Assembly: GCF_002726155.1 (NCBI RefSeq)
Contig: NZ_PBSH01000041.1
Coordinates: forward strand, 1 to 45,873
Direction of reading: 5' to 3'
DNA from: Alcanivorax sp.
GTDB lineage: Bacteria > Pseudomonadota > Gammaproteobacteria > Pseudomonadales > Alcanivoracaceae
DNA length: 45,873 nucleotides
Of the stretch, positions 34,621 through 42,877 are shown one piece after another (positions within the stretch are counted from its first letter, which is position 1; every line of letters begins with the position of its first letter). The notes under the pieces were generated by a model. The model did not search any database. It was given only the letters and a program-made list of their open reading frames with translations, and was not told the DNA's origin. A program made the translations under genes and the position numbers.

Positions 34621-35286
34621 TCAGACCGGGTGGGTCTGGAAGCAGGCGCTGAAGCGGCGTGCTGCGGCTTCGATGGAGGCCGTGTCGCTGTGCCTGAACA
34701 GGGCATGAATGACCGCCACAGACATGGCGCCAGCGTCGATCAGTTGCGGCGCATTATCCGGATTCACTCCGCCGATGGCTACCACGGGTTGATGAAACTG
34801 CTGGCAGGCCTGGCGTAGCACAGCCAGTGAGGCCTGCGGCGCCTGGGGTTTGGTCTGCGAGGTGAAGAAGCGGCCCATGGCTAGGTAATCGGCGCCGGCT
34901 TCGGCAGCTTGGCCAGCCAGTGCCAGATCGCCGTGGCAGGTGACGCCAATAATCCGTGAGTCGCCCAGCTGATCACGGGCCGCTTTGATGCCGCCGTCGC
35001 TTTGGCCGATGTGCACGCCATCGGCATTCACGCGGGCGGCGAGGGCCGGGTCATCATTGACGATAAACAGGGCTCGGTACTGATGACACAGCTGGCGAAG
35101 CTGGGCGGCCCGGTATTCTCGTTGAGCCGGGCTGGCGGTTTTGTCCCGGTATTGCAGCAGCCGGGCGCCGCCGCGCAGGGCGGCTTCGGCGGCGGGCAGC
35201 AGGCGCTCGTCCGGGGTGAGTACCGGGTCGGTGATCGCGTAGAGGCCGTGGAGGTGGTAGTGACGGTTGAAACGGTGGAGGGACAT
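34621..35286 (-). CDS. thiE: Thiamine-phosphate synthase
   Basis: ThiE joins HMP-pyrophosphate and thiazole phosphate to give thiamine phosphate. The 221-residue TIM-barrel protein shows LYAITDPVL (about 15-23), LLQYRDKTAS (about 43-52, binding the pyrophosphate), FIVNDDPALAARVNADGVHIGQSD (about 74-97) and VAIGGVNPDN (about 168-177). It lies six bases downstream of thiD on the same strand, so the two thiamine genes form a unit. No TPP riboswitch was recognised upstream of thiD. Confidence 0.95.
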   Translation of the reverse strand: MSLHRFNRHYHLHGLYAITDPVLTPDERLLPAAEAALRGGARLLQYRDKTASPAQREYRAAQLRQLCHQYRALFIVNDDPALAARVNADGVHIGQSDGGIKAARDQLGDSRIIGVTCHGDLALAGQAAEAGADYLAMGRFFTSQTKPQAPQASLAVLRQACQQFHQPVVAIGGVNPDNAPQLIDAGAMSVAVIHALFRHSDTASIEAAARRFSACFQTHPV

Positions 35287-35292
35287 GGGGGC

Positions 35293-36054
35293 TCAGGCCT
35301 GGCGGTTGGGTACGTATTGGCCTTGCCCGGGCTGGAAGGCGCCACGCAGGAAACGGTCGACGTGGGCCTGGCCATTGGCGACAGCGCTGTCCAGCGACTG
35401 GCCGCGGCCGCGCAGGCAGGCAATGGAGGAGGCCAGGGTGCAGCCGGAGCCGTGATAGCTGTGTGGCAACCGGTCCCAGCGCCATTGTTCTTCGCCAACG
35501 TCGGTGAACAGGTGGTTGATGACCTGATCGGTGTCGTCGTGGGTGCCGGTGACCAGGGTGGCGCAGCCGCTGCGCTGGACCAGGGTTCGGCCGCAGTCAG
35601 CGACGTCTGTTTGCCCACTCAGGGCCTGGGCTTCGGGTAGGTTGGGGGTCATCACGTCGCACAGCGGTGCCAGTTTTTCGAGCATGGCTTCGGCGAGGGA
35701 TTCCTGCGCCAGGCTGCCGCCGGCTTCGGCGGCCAGTACCGGGTCGAGAATCACCGGGACCCCGGGCAGCCGCTTGAGCAGCCGGGTAATGAACTCGATG
35801 ACGGCGATGGAGCCGGTCATGCCGATCTTGATGGCCTGGTAATCCATGTCGTCCAGCAGCGCGTCGGCCTGCTGTTGCAGCAAATCGGGGTCAGTGAGCT
35901 GGAAACCGCGCACGTTCTGGCTGTTCTGTACGGTGAGGCCGGTGATCAGGGTGGAGGCGAAGCCGCCCAGCGCCTGGATGGCTTCAATGTCGGCGTGAAT
36001 GCCCGCGCCCCCGGAGGGATCGTGGCCGGCAATAACAAGAATGTTCGGTTTCAT
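35293..36054 (-). CDS. thiD: Hydroxymethylpyrimidine/phosphomethylpyrimidine kinase
   Basis: ThiD phosphorylates HMP and HMP-phosphate for thiamine synthesis. The 253 residues start MKPNILVIAGHDPSGGAGI, the usual ThiD N-terminus, with IKIGMTGS (about 71-78), VILDPVLAAEAGG and the ribokinase-fold anion hole HGSGCTLASSIA (about 209-220). I use ATG 36054; the frame extends to 36156 without homology. No ribosome site precedes the ATG: the space is occupied by a 7-base-period array (36062-36096). ThiE follows after six bases. Confidence 0.94.
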   Translation of the reverse strand: MKPNILVIAGHDPSGGAGIHADIEAIQALGGFASTLITGLTVQNSQNVRGFQLTDPDLLQQQADALLDDMDYQAIKIGMTGSIAVIEFITRLLKRLPGVPVILDPVLAAEAGGSLAQESLAEAMLEKLAPLCDVMTPNLPEAQALSGQTDVADCGRTLVQRSGCATLVTGTHDDTDQVINHLFTDVGEEQWRWDRLPHSYHGSGCTLASSIACLRGRGQSLDSAVANGQAHVDRFLRGAFQPGQGQYVPNRQA

Positions 36055-36061
36055 GGCGAGC

Positions 36062-36096
36062 GCCTGATGCTGGATGCCGGAGGCCTGATGCTGATC
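36062..36096 (+). repeat. Heptad array upstream of thiD
   Basis: Read on plus, five consecutive 7-base units are GCCTGAT, GCTGGAT, GCCGGAG, GCCTGAT and GCTGATC. They begin seven bases before the thiD start on the minus strand, replacing the usual ribosome-site position. The period matches the arrays at 7209 and 41028 and the termini of the 155-bp elements. Confidence 0.6.
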
Positions 36097-36124
36097 TGTG
36101 CTGAGCGTCAGGCCTTGGCCGGAA

Positions 36125-36568
36125 TTAGAAAGGTCGAACAACCACCAGAATAACAATGGCGATCAGAAGGACAACCGGGATTTCATTGAAAATCCGGTAG
36201 AACTTGTCGCTCTTGGTGTTGGCGTCAGCGGCAAACTTTTTCATGTAGGACAGGCAGACGTGGTGGTAGCCAATCAGCAGGAACACCAGCGCCAGTTTGG
36301 CGTGCATCCAGCCGTTGCCTTTGTAGGCTTCCATGTTTGCCATGAACATCCACATGCCAAGGACTACAGTGACAATCATGCTGGGGTTCATGATGCCCCG
36401 GTAGAGTTTGCGCTCCATGATCTTGAAGCGTTCGCGGCTGGGTTGATCCTCTGCCATGGCGTGGTACACGAACAGGCGCGGCAGGTAGAACATGCCGGCA
36501 AACCAGCAAATCATGGCGATCAAGTGGAAGGCCTTGATCCAGAGAAAGTAATCGAGCGCAAACTGCAT
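36125..36568 (-). CDS. hemJ: Protoporphyrinogen IX oxidase HemJ
   Basis: HemJ (UPF0093/CopD-like) oxidises protoporphyrinogen IX in organisms that lack HemG and HemY. The 147-residue protein has four hydrophobic segments (about 8-30, 60-80, 89-108 and 126-146). Family residues are seen in FHLIAMICWFAGMFYLPRLFVYH (His14 and Arg31), KLYRGIMNPSM and WMHAKLAL. The same gene stands next to argC in Pseudomonas. Start ATG 36568. A TATAGT box on the minus strand about 70 bases upstream is a possible promoter. Confidence 0.88.
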   Translation of the reverse strand: MQFALDYFLWIKAFHLIAMICWFAGMFYLPRLFVYHAMAEDQPSRERFKIMERKLYRGIMNPSMIVTVVLGMWMFMANMEAYKGNGWMHAKLALVFLLIGYHHVCLSYMKKFAADANTKSDKFYRIFNEIPVVLLIAIVILVVVRPF

Positions 36569-36702
36569 GGGGCTGTCCCTTCTTATGGGTGGTGAGAGTT
36601 ATGGCTGGCGACATTGGAGAGATGTTTCCTGTGGGCGTACACTATACAGACTTACCTGTATTCTTTCCGGTCCACTTGCTGCTGTCTAAGTAAAGGAGCG
36701 CT

Positions 36703-38133
36703 GTGAATAAGCGGCCACGCCATAGTCGTCTGATGCGTTACTACCTGTTTCGCACCCGGCGGCTGAGCCGTCGGCAGCTGGGTTCCTGGCAGGACTGGAA
36801 GCTGCGCGCGGTGTTCTGGTCTGGCGCCGTCATGGTGGGGCTGCTGGTAGTGGCGTTTGCCTGGGTGGCAGAGCTGGCGTCCCACACTTTCACGCAAATT
36901 CATGCCCAGTCCCCATACTTGCCGGTGCTGATAACCCCGGTGGGTATGGTGGTGATTGTCTGGTTGATGCGCCAGCTGGGCACCGAGTCCCAGGGCAGTG
37001 GTATTCCTCAGGTGTTGGTAGTGCTGAAGCAGCGCTATCACTGGTTGCGCCCTGCTTTCCTGTCCTTGCGCGTGATTCTCAGCAAGTTTGTGCTCACCTG
37101 TCTGGGGCTGCTATGCGGGGCCAGTATTGGCCGCGAGGGCCCCAGTGTGCACATGGGCGCGGCGATGATGTATTCGGTGGGCCGGGTGGGGCGGCTTAAC
37201 CAGAAATACGTGGACAACTCCCTGATCGTGGCGGGCGGCGCGGCAGGGGTGTCGGCGGCGTTCAATGCGCCCCTGGCAGGGATTGTCTTTGCCATCGAGG
37301 AGCTGTCCGGCTCGTTTGAGCAGCGCACCAGCGGTACCCTGATCATGGCCATCATTCTTTCCGGTGTGGTGGTGCTGATGATAATGGGGCACTACAGTTT
37401 TTTTGGACACCCGGACGGGGCGCTGGACATCACCCGGGACTGGGCAGCGATCGGGGTGACGGCGCTGGTGTGTGGTCTGCTGGGCGGCTTTTTTAGCCGG
37501 TTGCTAATCAAGGGCAGCCAATTCCTTTCGCCCTACGCCAAGGAGCATCCATACCGTGTGGTGGTGCTGTGCGCGCTGGTATTGGTGTTTCTGGGGTTGA
37601 TTACGGGCGGGGCCACCTACGGCAGTGGTTACGAGCAGGCATCTACCCTGCTGAGTGGTGAGCAGCCGGGGAACTGGACCTTCGCGCTGGCCAAGATGTC
37701 GGCCACCCTGGTGTCTTATTTTACCGGCATTCCCGGTGGTCTGTTCTCCCCCAGCCTGGCGGCTGGTGCGGGTATTGGTAACGTGGTGGGTGGTTTCTTC
37801 CCGGGCTCGTCGCTGGTGGGACTGACGCTGGTGGCCATGGCGGCGTTTCTGGCCGGGGTGATACAGCGGCCGATCACGTCCTTTGTGATCGTGATGGAGC
37901 TGACCGGCAACCGCCACGATATCCTGCTGCCGCTGATGGCAGGTGCGCTACTGTCCGCGGCGGTGGCCAAGGTCGTCTGGGCTCGCCCCCTGTATGACTC
38001 CCTGGCTGACCGCCTTTCTGATGGTCAGGGTATGGCGCTGGAAAAGCCCCAGGACAAGCCGGCGGAACGAGGCAATGAAAAAGCCGAGTCGGAGGATGGT
38101 GGGAAAGAGCCGGAGCGGCAGTTGCCGGGTTGA
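36703..38133 (+). CDS. clcA: ClC-family H+/Cl- antiporter
   Basis: A 476-residue ClC membrane transporter with many hydrophobic helices (about 35-440). The anion-pathway motifs are present: GSGIPQ (about 96-101), GREGPSVHMG (about 143-152) with the external gating Glu, and GIPGGLFSPSLAAGA (about 343-357). The internal proton Glu is conserved in FAIEEL, as is the inner gate Tyr in ARPLYDSL. This set marks exchangers rather than channels. The start is GTG at 36703 with AGGAG six bases upstream. The acidic/Lys tail (about 448-476) has no CBS domain. It is transcribed away from hemJ and precedes argC. Confidence 0.92.
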   Translation: MNKRPRHSRLMRYYLFRTRRLSRRQLGSWQDWKLRAVFWSGAVMVGLLVVAFAWVAELASHTFTQIHAQSPYLPVLITPVGMVVIVWLMRQLGTESQGSGIPQVLVVLKQRYHWLRPAFLSLRVILSKFVLTCLGLLCGASIGREGPSVHMGAAMMYSVGRVGRLNQKYVDNSLIVAGGAAGVSAAFNAPLAGIVFAIEELSGSFEQRTSGTLIMAIILSGVVVLMIMGHYSFFGHPDGALDITRDWAAIGVTALVCGLLGGFFSRLLIKGSQFLSPYAKEHPYRVVVLCALVLVFLGLITGGATYGSGYEQASTLLSGEQPGNWTFALAKMSATLVSYFTGIPGGLFSPSLAAGAGIGNVVGGFFPGSSLVGLTLVAMAAFLAGVIQRPITSFVIVMELTGNRHDILLPLMAGALLSAAVAKVVWARPLYDSLADRLSDGQGMALEKPQDKPAERGNEKAESEDGGKEPERQLPG

Positions 38134-38185
38134 CCGTCATCCGGGTGGGCGAGGCGGTTTTCAGGCCGTTATGGGTGGCACTTTC

Positions 38186-38214
38186 TTGCCGCTGATCGAT
38201 GGCGACCCTATCAT
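38186..38214 (+). promoter_or_regulatory. argC promoter
   Basis: TTGCCG (38186-38191) and TATCAT (38209-38214) are separated by exactly 17 bases, about 40 bases before the argC start. No ARG-box pair was evident. Good sigma-70 candidate. Confidence 0.55.
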
Positions 38215-38253
38215 GCAGGACTTCCTTTTATTAATGCAGTTCAGGAGTGGGAT

Positions 38254-39324
38254 ATGTCTTCTCAGCCAGCACAAACCAGTGCACCGCTGAAAGTAGGTGT
38301 GGTCGGCGGTACCGGGTATACCGGGGTCGAATTATTGCGCCTGTTGGTTAACCACCCCCACGCTGAACTGGATGTGATTACCTCCCGTGGCGAAGCGGGT
38401 GTGGCGGTGGCGGACCTGTTTCCGTCCCTGCGTGGCCGTACCGATCTGGTCTTCAGTGAGCCGGATGTGAAGCGACTGGCGGCCTGTGACGTGGTGTTCT
38501 TTGCGACGCCCCATAACGTGGCCATGCGGATGATGCCCGAGTTGATGGATGCCGGCGTGAGGGTGGTGGATCTGTCGGCGGATTTCCGGCTGCGGGATCA
38601 TGAGCTCTGGAGCGAATGGTATGGCGAGCCCCATGCTTGCCCGGAGTTGCTGGCGGATGCGGTATATGGTCTGCCTGAAGTGAATCGGGAAAAAATCCGT
38701 GATGCCCGGTTGGTGGCCTGCGCCGGTTGTTATCCCACCTCGATTCAGCTGGGCTATCTGCCGTTGCTGGAAAAGGGCTGGATCAAGCCCGATCAGCTGA
38801 TCGCCAACGCGGCCAGTGGCGCCAGCGGTGGCGGCAAAGGCGCCAAGGTGCCCATGTTGCTGGCGGAGGCGGGTGAGAGCTACAAGGCCTATGGCGCCAG
38901 CGGTCACCGGCATTTGCCGGAGATCGAGCAGGGGCTGGGCGATATTGCCGGTGGGCCGGTAAGTGCTACATTCGTTCCACATCTTATTCCCATGATCCGT
39001 GGTATTCATGCCACTCTCTACGGTCAGCTCAACGAATCGGCGCCGCCACTGGAAGACATTCAGGCGGCGTTTGAGGCCCGTTATGTCGATGAGCCCTTTG
39101 TGGACGTGATGCCGCTGGGCAGCCACCCGGAAACCCGTTTCGTGAAGGGGGCCAATATCTGTCGGCTGGCTCTGCATCAACCGCGGGGAGAGAACGTGAT
39201 TGTGGTGCTGTCGGTGATTGATAACCTGGTGAAAGGGGCTTCCGGCCAGGCTGTGCAGGCCATGAATATCATGTTTGGTCTGGATGAGGGGGCGGGGCTG
39301 GCAGTGGTTCCGTTGGCGCCGTAA
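38254..39324 (+). CDS. argC: N-acetyl-gamma-glutamyl-phosphate reductase
   Basis: ArgC reduces N-acetylglutamyl phosphate to the semialdehyde with NADPH in arginine synthesis. The 356 residues have the Rossmann motif [18 protein letters not shown] (about 14-31), [22 protein letters not shown] and the catalytic Cys in CAGCYPTS (about 157). [11 protein letters not shown] (about 189-199) and HRHLPEIEQ (about 214-222) follow. A roughly 12-residue N-terminal tail precedes the core. GGAG lies before the ATG. The order hemJ, argC, DUF6776, bactofilin, erpA, anmK, mepM, tyrS follows Pseudomonas. Confidence 0.97.
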   Translation: MSSQPAQTSAPLKVGVVGGTGYTGVELLRLLVNHPHAELDVITSRGEAGVAVADLFPSLRGRTDLVFSEPDVKRLAACDVVFFATPHNVAMRMMPELMDAGVRVVDLSADFRLRDHELWSEWYGEPHACPELLADAVYGLPEVNREKIRDARLVACAGCYPTSIQLGYLPLLEKGWIKPDQLIANAASGASGGGKGAKVPMLLAEAGESYKAYGASGHRHLPEIEQGLGDIAGGPVSATFVPHLIPMIRGIHATLYGQLNESAPPLEDIQAAFEARYVDEPFVDVMPLGSHPETRFVKGANICRLALHQPRGENVIVVLSVIDNLVKGASGQAVQAMNIMFGLDEGAGLAVVPLAP

Positions 39325-39326
39325 CC

Positions 39327-40055
39327 ATGGCGAAGAAACCGAAAAGCCGGGCGGGCATTGATGATGTGATGCTGATGCCGATCAGCCCGTCTCAACAGAA
39401 GAAGCAGCGGCGGTTGTGGGTGTCGGTTGCGCTTGTCGTCGCGGTGTTGCTGTTCTTGCTGGGCGGCTGGCTGGGTGCCGGCGGCGCTCTGGATGCCTCG
39501 GAATCCAATCGCCGACTGCGTGGTGAGGTTAAGACCCTGGATGCAGAGCTGGAGACTGCGCGTAATGAACTGGCGGTGTTCAGAGCGGATTCCGAACTGA
39601 CCCTGGAGGCGCGTGAAGAAGTGCGCCAGGAGATCAAGGCGTTGCAGGACCAGGTGGCCGAGCTGGAAGAAGCCGTACTGTTCTACAAGAACGTGATGGC
39701 ACCGGCTGGCACCGAGGGTGGCCTGCAGATCGAAAAAATGACGGTGCAACAGGACAACGAGACTGGCGAATACCGTTACCGGGTGGTGCTGGTACAGTCC
39801 GGTGACAACCGTAGCTACCTGTCTGGTGATATCAGCTTGCACCTGCATGGCGAGAAAGACGGGGACGCGTTTGAGCTCAATGGCAGTAGCTGGCTTGAAG
39901 ACGGGAGTGAGACACGCTTCCGGTTTCGTTACTTTCAGGAGCTGAATGGCCGCTTTAAGGTGCCCGAAGGGGTGGTGGTGCAAGCGGTAGATGTGGATGC
40001 TGAGAGCGGCGGCAGAAACCGTTACCAGACACAGAAAACCATAAAATGGCAGTAG
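39327..40055 (+). CDS. DUF6776-like membrane-anchored coiled-coil protein
   Basis: A 242-residue protein of unknown function. It has a basic N-terminus (about 1-28), one transmembrane segment (about 30-51) and a coiled coil rich in Glu/Leu (about 58-122). A beta-rich C-terminal domain (about 125-240) contains YRYRVVLVQSGDNRSYLSGDISLHL. The topology suggests a periplasmic C-terminus. It starts two bases after the argC stop, so it depends on argC translation, and is ten bases before the bactofilin gene. The pairing with bactofilin is conserved in pseudomonads and suggests an envelope role (inference). Confidence 0.75.
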   Translation: MAKKPKSRAGIDDVMLMPISPSQQKKQRRLWVSVALVVAVLLFLLGGWLGAGGALDASESNRRLRGEVKTLDAELETARNELAVFRADSELTLEAREEVRQEIKALQDQVAELEEAVLFYKNVMAPAGTEGGLQIEKMTVQQDNETGEYRYRVVLVQSGDNRSYLSGDISLHLHGEKDGDAFELNGSSWLEDGSETRFRFRYFQELNGRFKVPEGVVVQAVDVDAESGGRNRYQTQKTIKWQ

Positions 40056-40064
40056 GAGAGACGT

Positions 40065-40559
40065 GTGCTAGGCCGAGACAAGAAAACCGCAGTGACTACA
40101 GGGGCATCGTCCCAGGATTATCGTAACCATACCTTGATCGCGCCCAGCGCAACCGTTCGTGGTGATATCGAGTTTTCCGGAGGCCTGCATATTCAGGGCA
40201 CCGTGGAAGGCAATGTCAGCGTGGGTAAGGATGGCGGTCGCCTGGTGATTGGCGAAAGCGGTGTGGTGAAAGGCGAAATCCAGGTCGCCCAGGTGGTAAT
40301 TAATGGTCGCGTGGAAGGGGATGTGCACGCCACCGAGAACCTGGAGCTGGCGGAAAAGGCGTCCGTGGAAGGCAATGTGTACTACCGGATGATCGAAATG
40401 GTCATGGGTGCGCGGGTGAATGGCAAACTGGTCCGCCTGGATGACGAGCGCCGCAATCTGCCCGCGCCGGATGCCGGCAAAACGGCCAAGCCGGAAGCCT
40501 CCGGCAAGGACGCAGCAAGCAACGATGCGCCCGGGAAGGCGGAAGGTGCCCGCGGATAA
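40065..40559 (+). CDS. Bactofilin
   Basis: Bactofilins polymerise into filaments without nucleotide and organise envelope enzymes. The 164-residue protein has a polar N-terminus (1-22) and a right-handed beta-helix core of short repeats (about 23-125), such as IEFSGGLHIQGTVEGNV and VVINGRVEGDVHATENLEL. A disordered Ala/Lys/Pro tail (about 130-164) ends it. The start is GTG 40065 with TAGGAG upstream. It follows a membrane coiled-coil protein and lies near the M23 peptidase gene mepM; bactofilins often act with M23 peptidases, though here other genes intervene. Confidence 0.9.
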   Translation: MLGRDKKTAVTTGASSQDYRNHTLIAPSATVRGDIEFSGGLHIQGTVEGNVSVGKDGGRLVIGESGVVKGEIQVAQVVINGRVEGDVHATENLELAEKASVEGNVYYRMIEMVMGARVNGKLVRLDDERRNLPAPDAGKTAKPEASGKDAASNDAPGKAEGARG

Positions 40560-40595
40560 TTCTTGACTGTTTTAGTCGGGTACTGGAACATGATC

Positions 40596-40630
40596 AACCC
40601 GCTCGGGCGTTTCGCGCCGGGGCGGGTTTT
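40596..40630 (+). terminator. Terminator after the bactofilin gene
   Basis: AACCCGCTCGGGCG (40596-40609 approx.) pairs with CGCCGGGGCGGGTT (40615-40628 approx.) with one mismatch and one G-T opposition, followed by TTTTCTTCT. It ends the argC-DUF6776-bactofilin transcript just before erpA. Confidence 0.75.
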
Positions 40631-40662
40631 CTTCTGCCCAGATGTTAGCCAATAGCGAGAGT

Positions 40663-41001
40663 ATGACCGAGTCAGCGCCTATTTCATTTACCGATGCCGC
40701 CGCCGCCAAAGTTAAAGAGCTGCGTGACGACGAAGGGAACCCGAACCTGAAGCTGCGTGTGTATATCACCGGCGGCGGCTGTGCGGGGTTTTCCTATGGC
40801 TTCACTTTCGATGAAGCGGTGAATGAGGACGACACCTCGGTGGAGAAAGAGGGTGTCACCTTGCTGGTGGACGCCATGAGTATCCAGTACCTGGATGGCT
40901 CCCAGGTGGATTACGAAAAGGGCCTGATGGGCTCGCGCTTCGTGGTCAGCAACCCCAATGCGGCCACCACCTGTGGTTGCGGCTCTTCTTTTTCCGTTTA
41001 A
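40663..41001 (+). CDS. erpA: Iron-sulfur cluster insertion protein ErpA
   Basis: ErpA is an A-type carrier that delivers Fe-S clusters to targets such as IspG. The 112-residue product has the three conserved cysteines Cys40 (GGGCAGF), Cys104 and Cys106 (TCGCGSSF), and the YGFTFD and [13 protein letters not shown] segments. ATG 40663 is used because GCGAGAG precedes it and the length fits (E. coli 114); ATG 40642 would add seven residues. It lies beyond a terminator, so it needs its own promoter, which I could not place with confidence. Confidence 0.95.
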   Translation: MTESAPISFTDAAAAKVKELRDDEGNPNLKLRVYITGGGCAGFSYGFTFDEAVNEDDTSVEKEGVTLLVDAMSIQYLDGSQVDYEKGLMGSRFVVSNPNAATTCGCGSSFSV

Positions 41002-41027
41002 ACCTTTCTGTGTTTCCCTGCGGTTTT

Positions 41028-41069
41028 GCGTGTTGCTTCGCGCGTAATACGTGATGCGTGATGCGCCTC
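41028..41069 (+). repeat. Heptad array between erpA and the PAP2 gene
   Basis: Six 7-base units in phase: GCGTGTT, GCTTCGC, GCGTAAT, ACGTGAT, GCGTGAT, GCGCCTC. The GCGTGAT unit is the one repeated at 7209. No inverted partner was seen within 200 bases. Confidence 0.7.
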
Positions 41070-41134
41070 CTGCTGTCATAAAAGCTTCACCATTTGATCA
41101 ACATTTCGTCGCTTTTCGGGTAGACACTGAACCC

Positions 41135-41668
41135 ATGATGACGACAAAACCGACATTTCAACGAATGACCGCCGCGGACACCCGGGCCATGTGCTGGTTG
41201 CTACAACAACCACAGGCAGCCCGTCGTGCCCGTATGGCGCGGATGATCTCCCGCCTCGGTGATGGCCCCTTCTATGTGGCGCTGACGCTGTGTATCTGGT
41301 GGATGGACCGGCAGGGCGGCAGTGAGTTTGCCTTGACCGCCATGGCTGCCTACGCTCTGGAAGTGCCCTTGTTTGTGCTGCTCAAACACCTGATCAAGCG
41401 CCCCCGGCCGGCTGATGCGCTGGAGAGTTTATCGGCGTTTATCCAGCCGGCGGACCGCTTCAGTTTCCCGTCCGGGCATACCGCTGCGGCGTTCGTGATG
41501 GCTTCGTTGTTGTGTGTGTTCTATCCGCCGGTGATGCTGTTGGCGCTGGGGTTGGCGGTCATGGTGGGGCTGTCTCGGGTGTTGCTGGGGGTGCATTACC
41601 CTTCGGATATTGTTGCCGGCGCCACCCTGGGCTTCAGTTGCGCGATGCTGGGCCTCTGGCTGGTTTAG
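41135..41668 (+). CDS. PAP2-family phosphatase
   Basis: A 177-residue membrane phosphatase of the PAP2 (type 2 phosphatidic acid phosphatase) superfamily. All three catalytic motifs are visible: KHLIKRPRP (K-x6-RP, about 85-93), PSGHT (about 116-120) and SRVLLGVHYPSD (SR-x5-H-x3-D, about 151-162). Hydrophobic segments lie between them. Substrates in the family include phosphatidylglycerol phosphate, undecaprenyl pyrophosphate and lipid A phosphates; which applies is open. The start is uncertain (41135, 41138 or 41165), with no good ribosome site; the frame reaches back to 41051 through the heptad region. Confidence 0.85.
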   Translation: MMTTKPTFQRMTAADTRAMCWLLQQPQAARRARMARMISRLGDGPFYVALTLCIWWMDRQGGSEFALTAMAAYALEVPLFVLLKHLIKRPRPADALESLSAFIQPADRFSFPSGHTAAAFVMASLLCVFYPPVMLLALGLAVMVGLSRVLLGVHYPSDIVAGATLGFSCAMLGLWLV

Positions 41669-41718
41669 CCTTCCCCTTAACGTTTATCTCCCTGCTGGCC
41701 CTGCGGCCCAGATCTTTC

Positions 41719-41740
41719 TAAGCGCCGCTCCTATCGGGGT
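41719..41740 (-). repeat. Solitary REP fragment
   Basis: Read on minus, this half-copy contains TAGGAGCGGCGCTTAG, matching the head of the REP units at 33204. No inverted partner is present. It lies in the convergent gap between the PAP2 gene and anmK. Confidence 0.6.
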
Positions 41741-41773
41741 ATTGCGAGGTAATGGGAGGCGGTTCTTCGCGTT

Positions 41774-42877
41774 TCAGGGCAAGGTGACCTGGCCCAGAAT
41801 GGCTTTCCTTGACGCCCCGGTGACCACCGGTGCATTCCCGCACTGTCCTTCCATTCGAGCCCAGGCCAGCCAGGCAAACGCGGCGGCCTCCACCCAGTCG
41901 GGGTCCAGCCCGTGCTCAGCGGTGCTGGCGACCGGGGAGCCGAGTAAAGCCTGAAGGCGTTCCAGCAGGTGCTGGTTATGGGCGCCTCCGCCGCAGATCA
42001 GCACATGATCGGGCTGGAAGTTGTTAAGTGCATCGCTGATTGAATGGGCGGTGAGCTCTGCCAGCGTTGCCTGGACGACGTCCTCAGGGAGTGAGTGGTT
42101 GGCCAGTTGTGCGTTGAGCCAGTCACGGCTGAAACGCTCTCGCCCGGTGCTTTTCGGGGGCGGCTGATGGAAGTACGGGTCATCCAGCAGGGTGGCAAGC
42201 AGAGCGGCATCGGGGTGGGAGCTGGTGGCCCAGTCACCATTGCGGTCGAAGGCTTGCTGGCGGTGCTGTTGGATCCAGCTGTCCATCAACACGTTGCCCG
42301 GGCCGGTATCAAAGCCGCCGGTGAGTTGCGTGTTGTCCAGCAGGGTCACATTGGCCATGCCGCCGATATTCACCACTGCCGTCCGTTGTCCGGGGCGAGC
42401 GAACAGTTGCCGGTGAAAAGGGGGCACCAGCGGTGCGCCTTGGCCTCCCAGCGCCATGTCTTTGTTGCGGAAATTGCTGACCACGGGAATGCCTGTGTGT
42501 ACCGCCAGGGTGTCCGGGCAGCCCAGTTGAACGCTAAAGCCGGGTGCTTGAGGGCGGTGGCGAACGGTCTGGCCGTGGCAGCCAATGGCGCGAACCTGCT
42601 CCGGGGTGATGCCGGCCTGCGCGAGCAGGGTCTGGCAGGTGTTGGCGTAATGTCTGGCCAGCTGCAGATTGGCGTGGCCGGCCCGATCGATTTCGTTACT
42701 GCCCGGCTGGCACAGGGCGAGAATGTCGTCGCGAAGCGGTGCCGGAATTGGCTGGCTCAGGGTGCCGAGCAGGGTGAAATGGTCGTTGCCAATGCGGGCG
42801 AGGACGGCATCAATGCCGTCCACGCTGGTGCCTGTCATTAGGCCGATAAACAGGGATGGCTCGGTCTTAGAAGACAT
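41774..42877 (-). CDS. anmK: Anhydro-N-acetylmuramic acid kinase
   Basis: AnmK phosphorylates and opens 1,6-anhydroMurNAc, recycling cell-wall sugars released by lytic transglycosylases. The 367 residues (E. coli 369) show GLMTGTSVDGIDA (nucleotide loop, about 12-24) and GCHGQTVRHRP (about 97-107). NIGGMANVTLL (about 172-182), DTGPGNVLMDSWI (about 191) and GGGAHN (about 296) follow. Its start lies inside the last codons of mepM (11-base overlap), so the two wall-metabolism genes are translationally coupled. The pair is also adjacent in Pseudomonas. Confidence 0.96.
   Translation of the reverse strand: MSSKTEPSLFIGLMTGTSVDGIDAVLARIGNDHFTLLGTLSQPIPAPLRDDILALCQPGSNEIDRAGHANLQLARHYANTCQTLLAQAGITPEQVRAIGCHGQTVRHRPQAPGFSVQLGCPDTLAVHTGIPVVSNFRNKDMALGGQGAPLVPPFHRQLFARPGQRTAVVNIGGMANVTLLDNTQLTGGFDTGPGNVLMDSWIQQHRQQAFDRNGDWATSSHPDAALLATLLDDPYFHQPPPKSTGRERFSRDWLNAQLANHSLPEDVVQATLAELTAHSISDALNNFQPDHVLICGGGAHNQHLLERLQALLGSPVASTAEHGLDPDWVEAAAFAWLAWARMEGQCGNAPVVTGASRKAILGQVTLP

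Noticed and set aside
35293..36156. TPP riboswitch upstream of thiD
   Set aside because: The 70-base gap to hemJ holds a heptad array and no thi-box core was seen.
40563..40591. TTGACT as the -35 of an erpA promoter
   Set aside because: The -10 position reads GAACAT, and a terminator lies between it and erpA.
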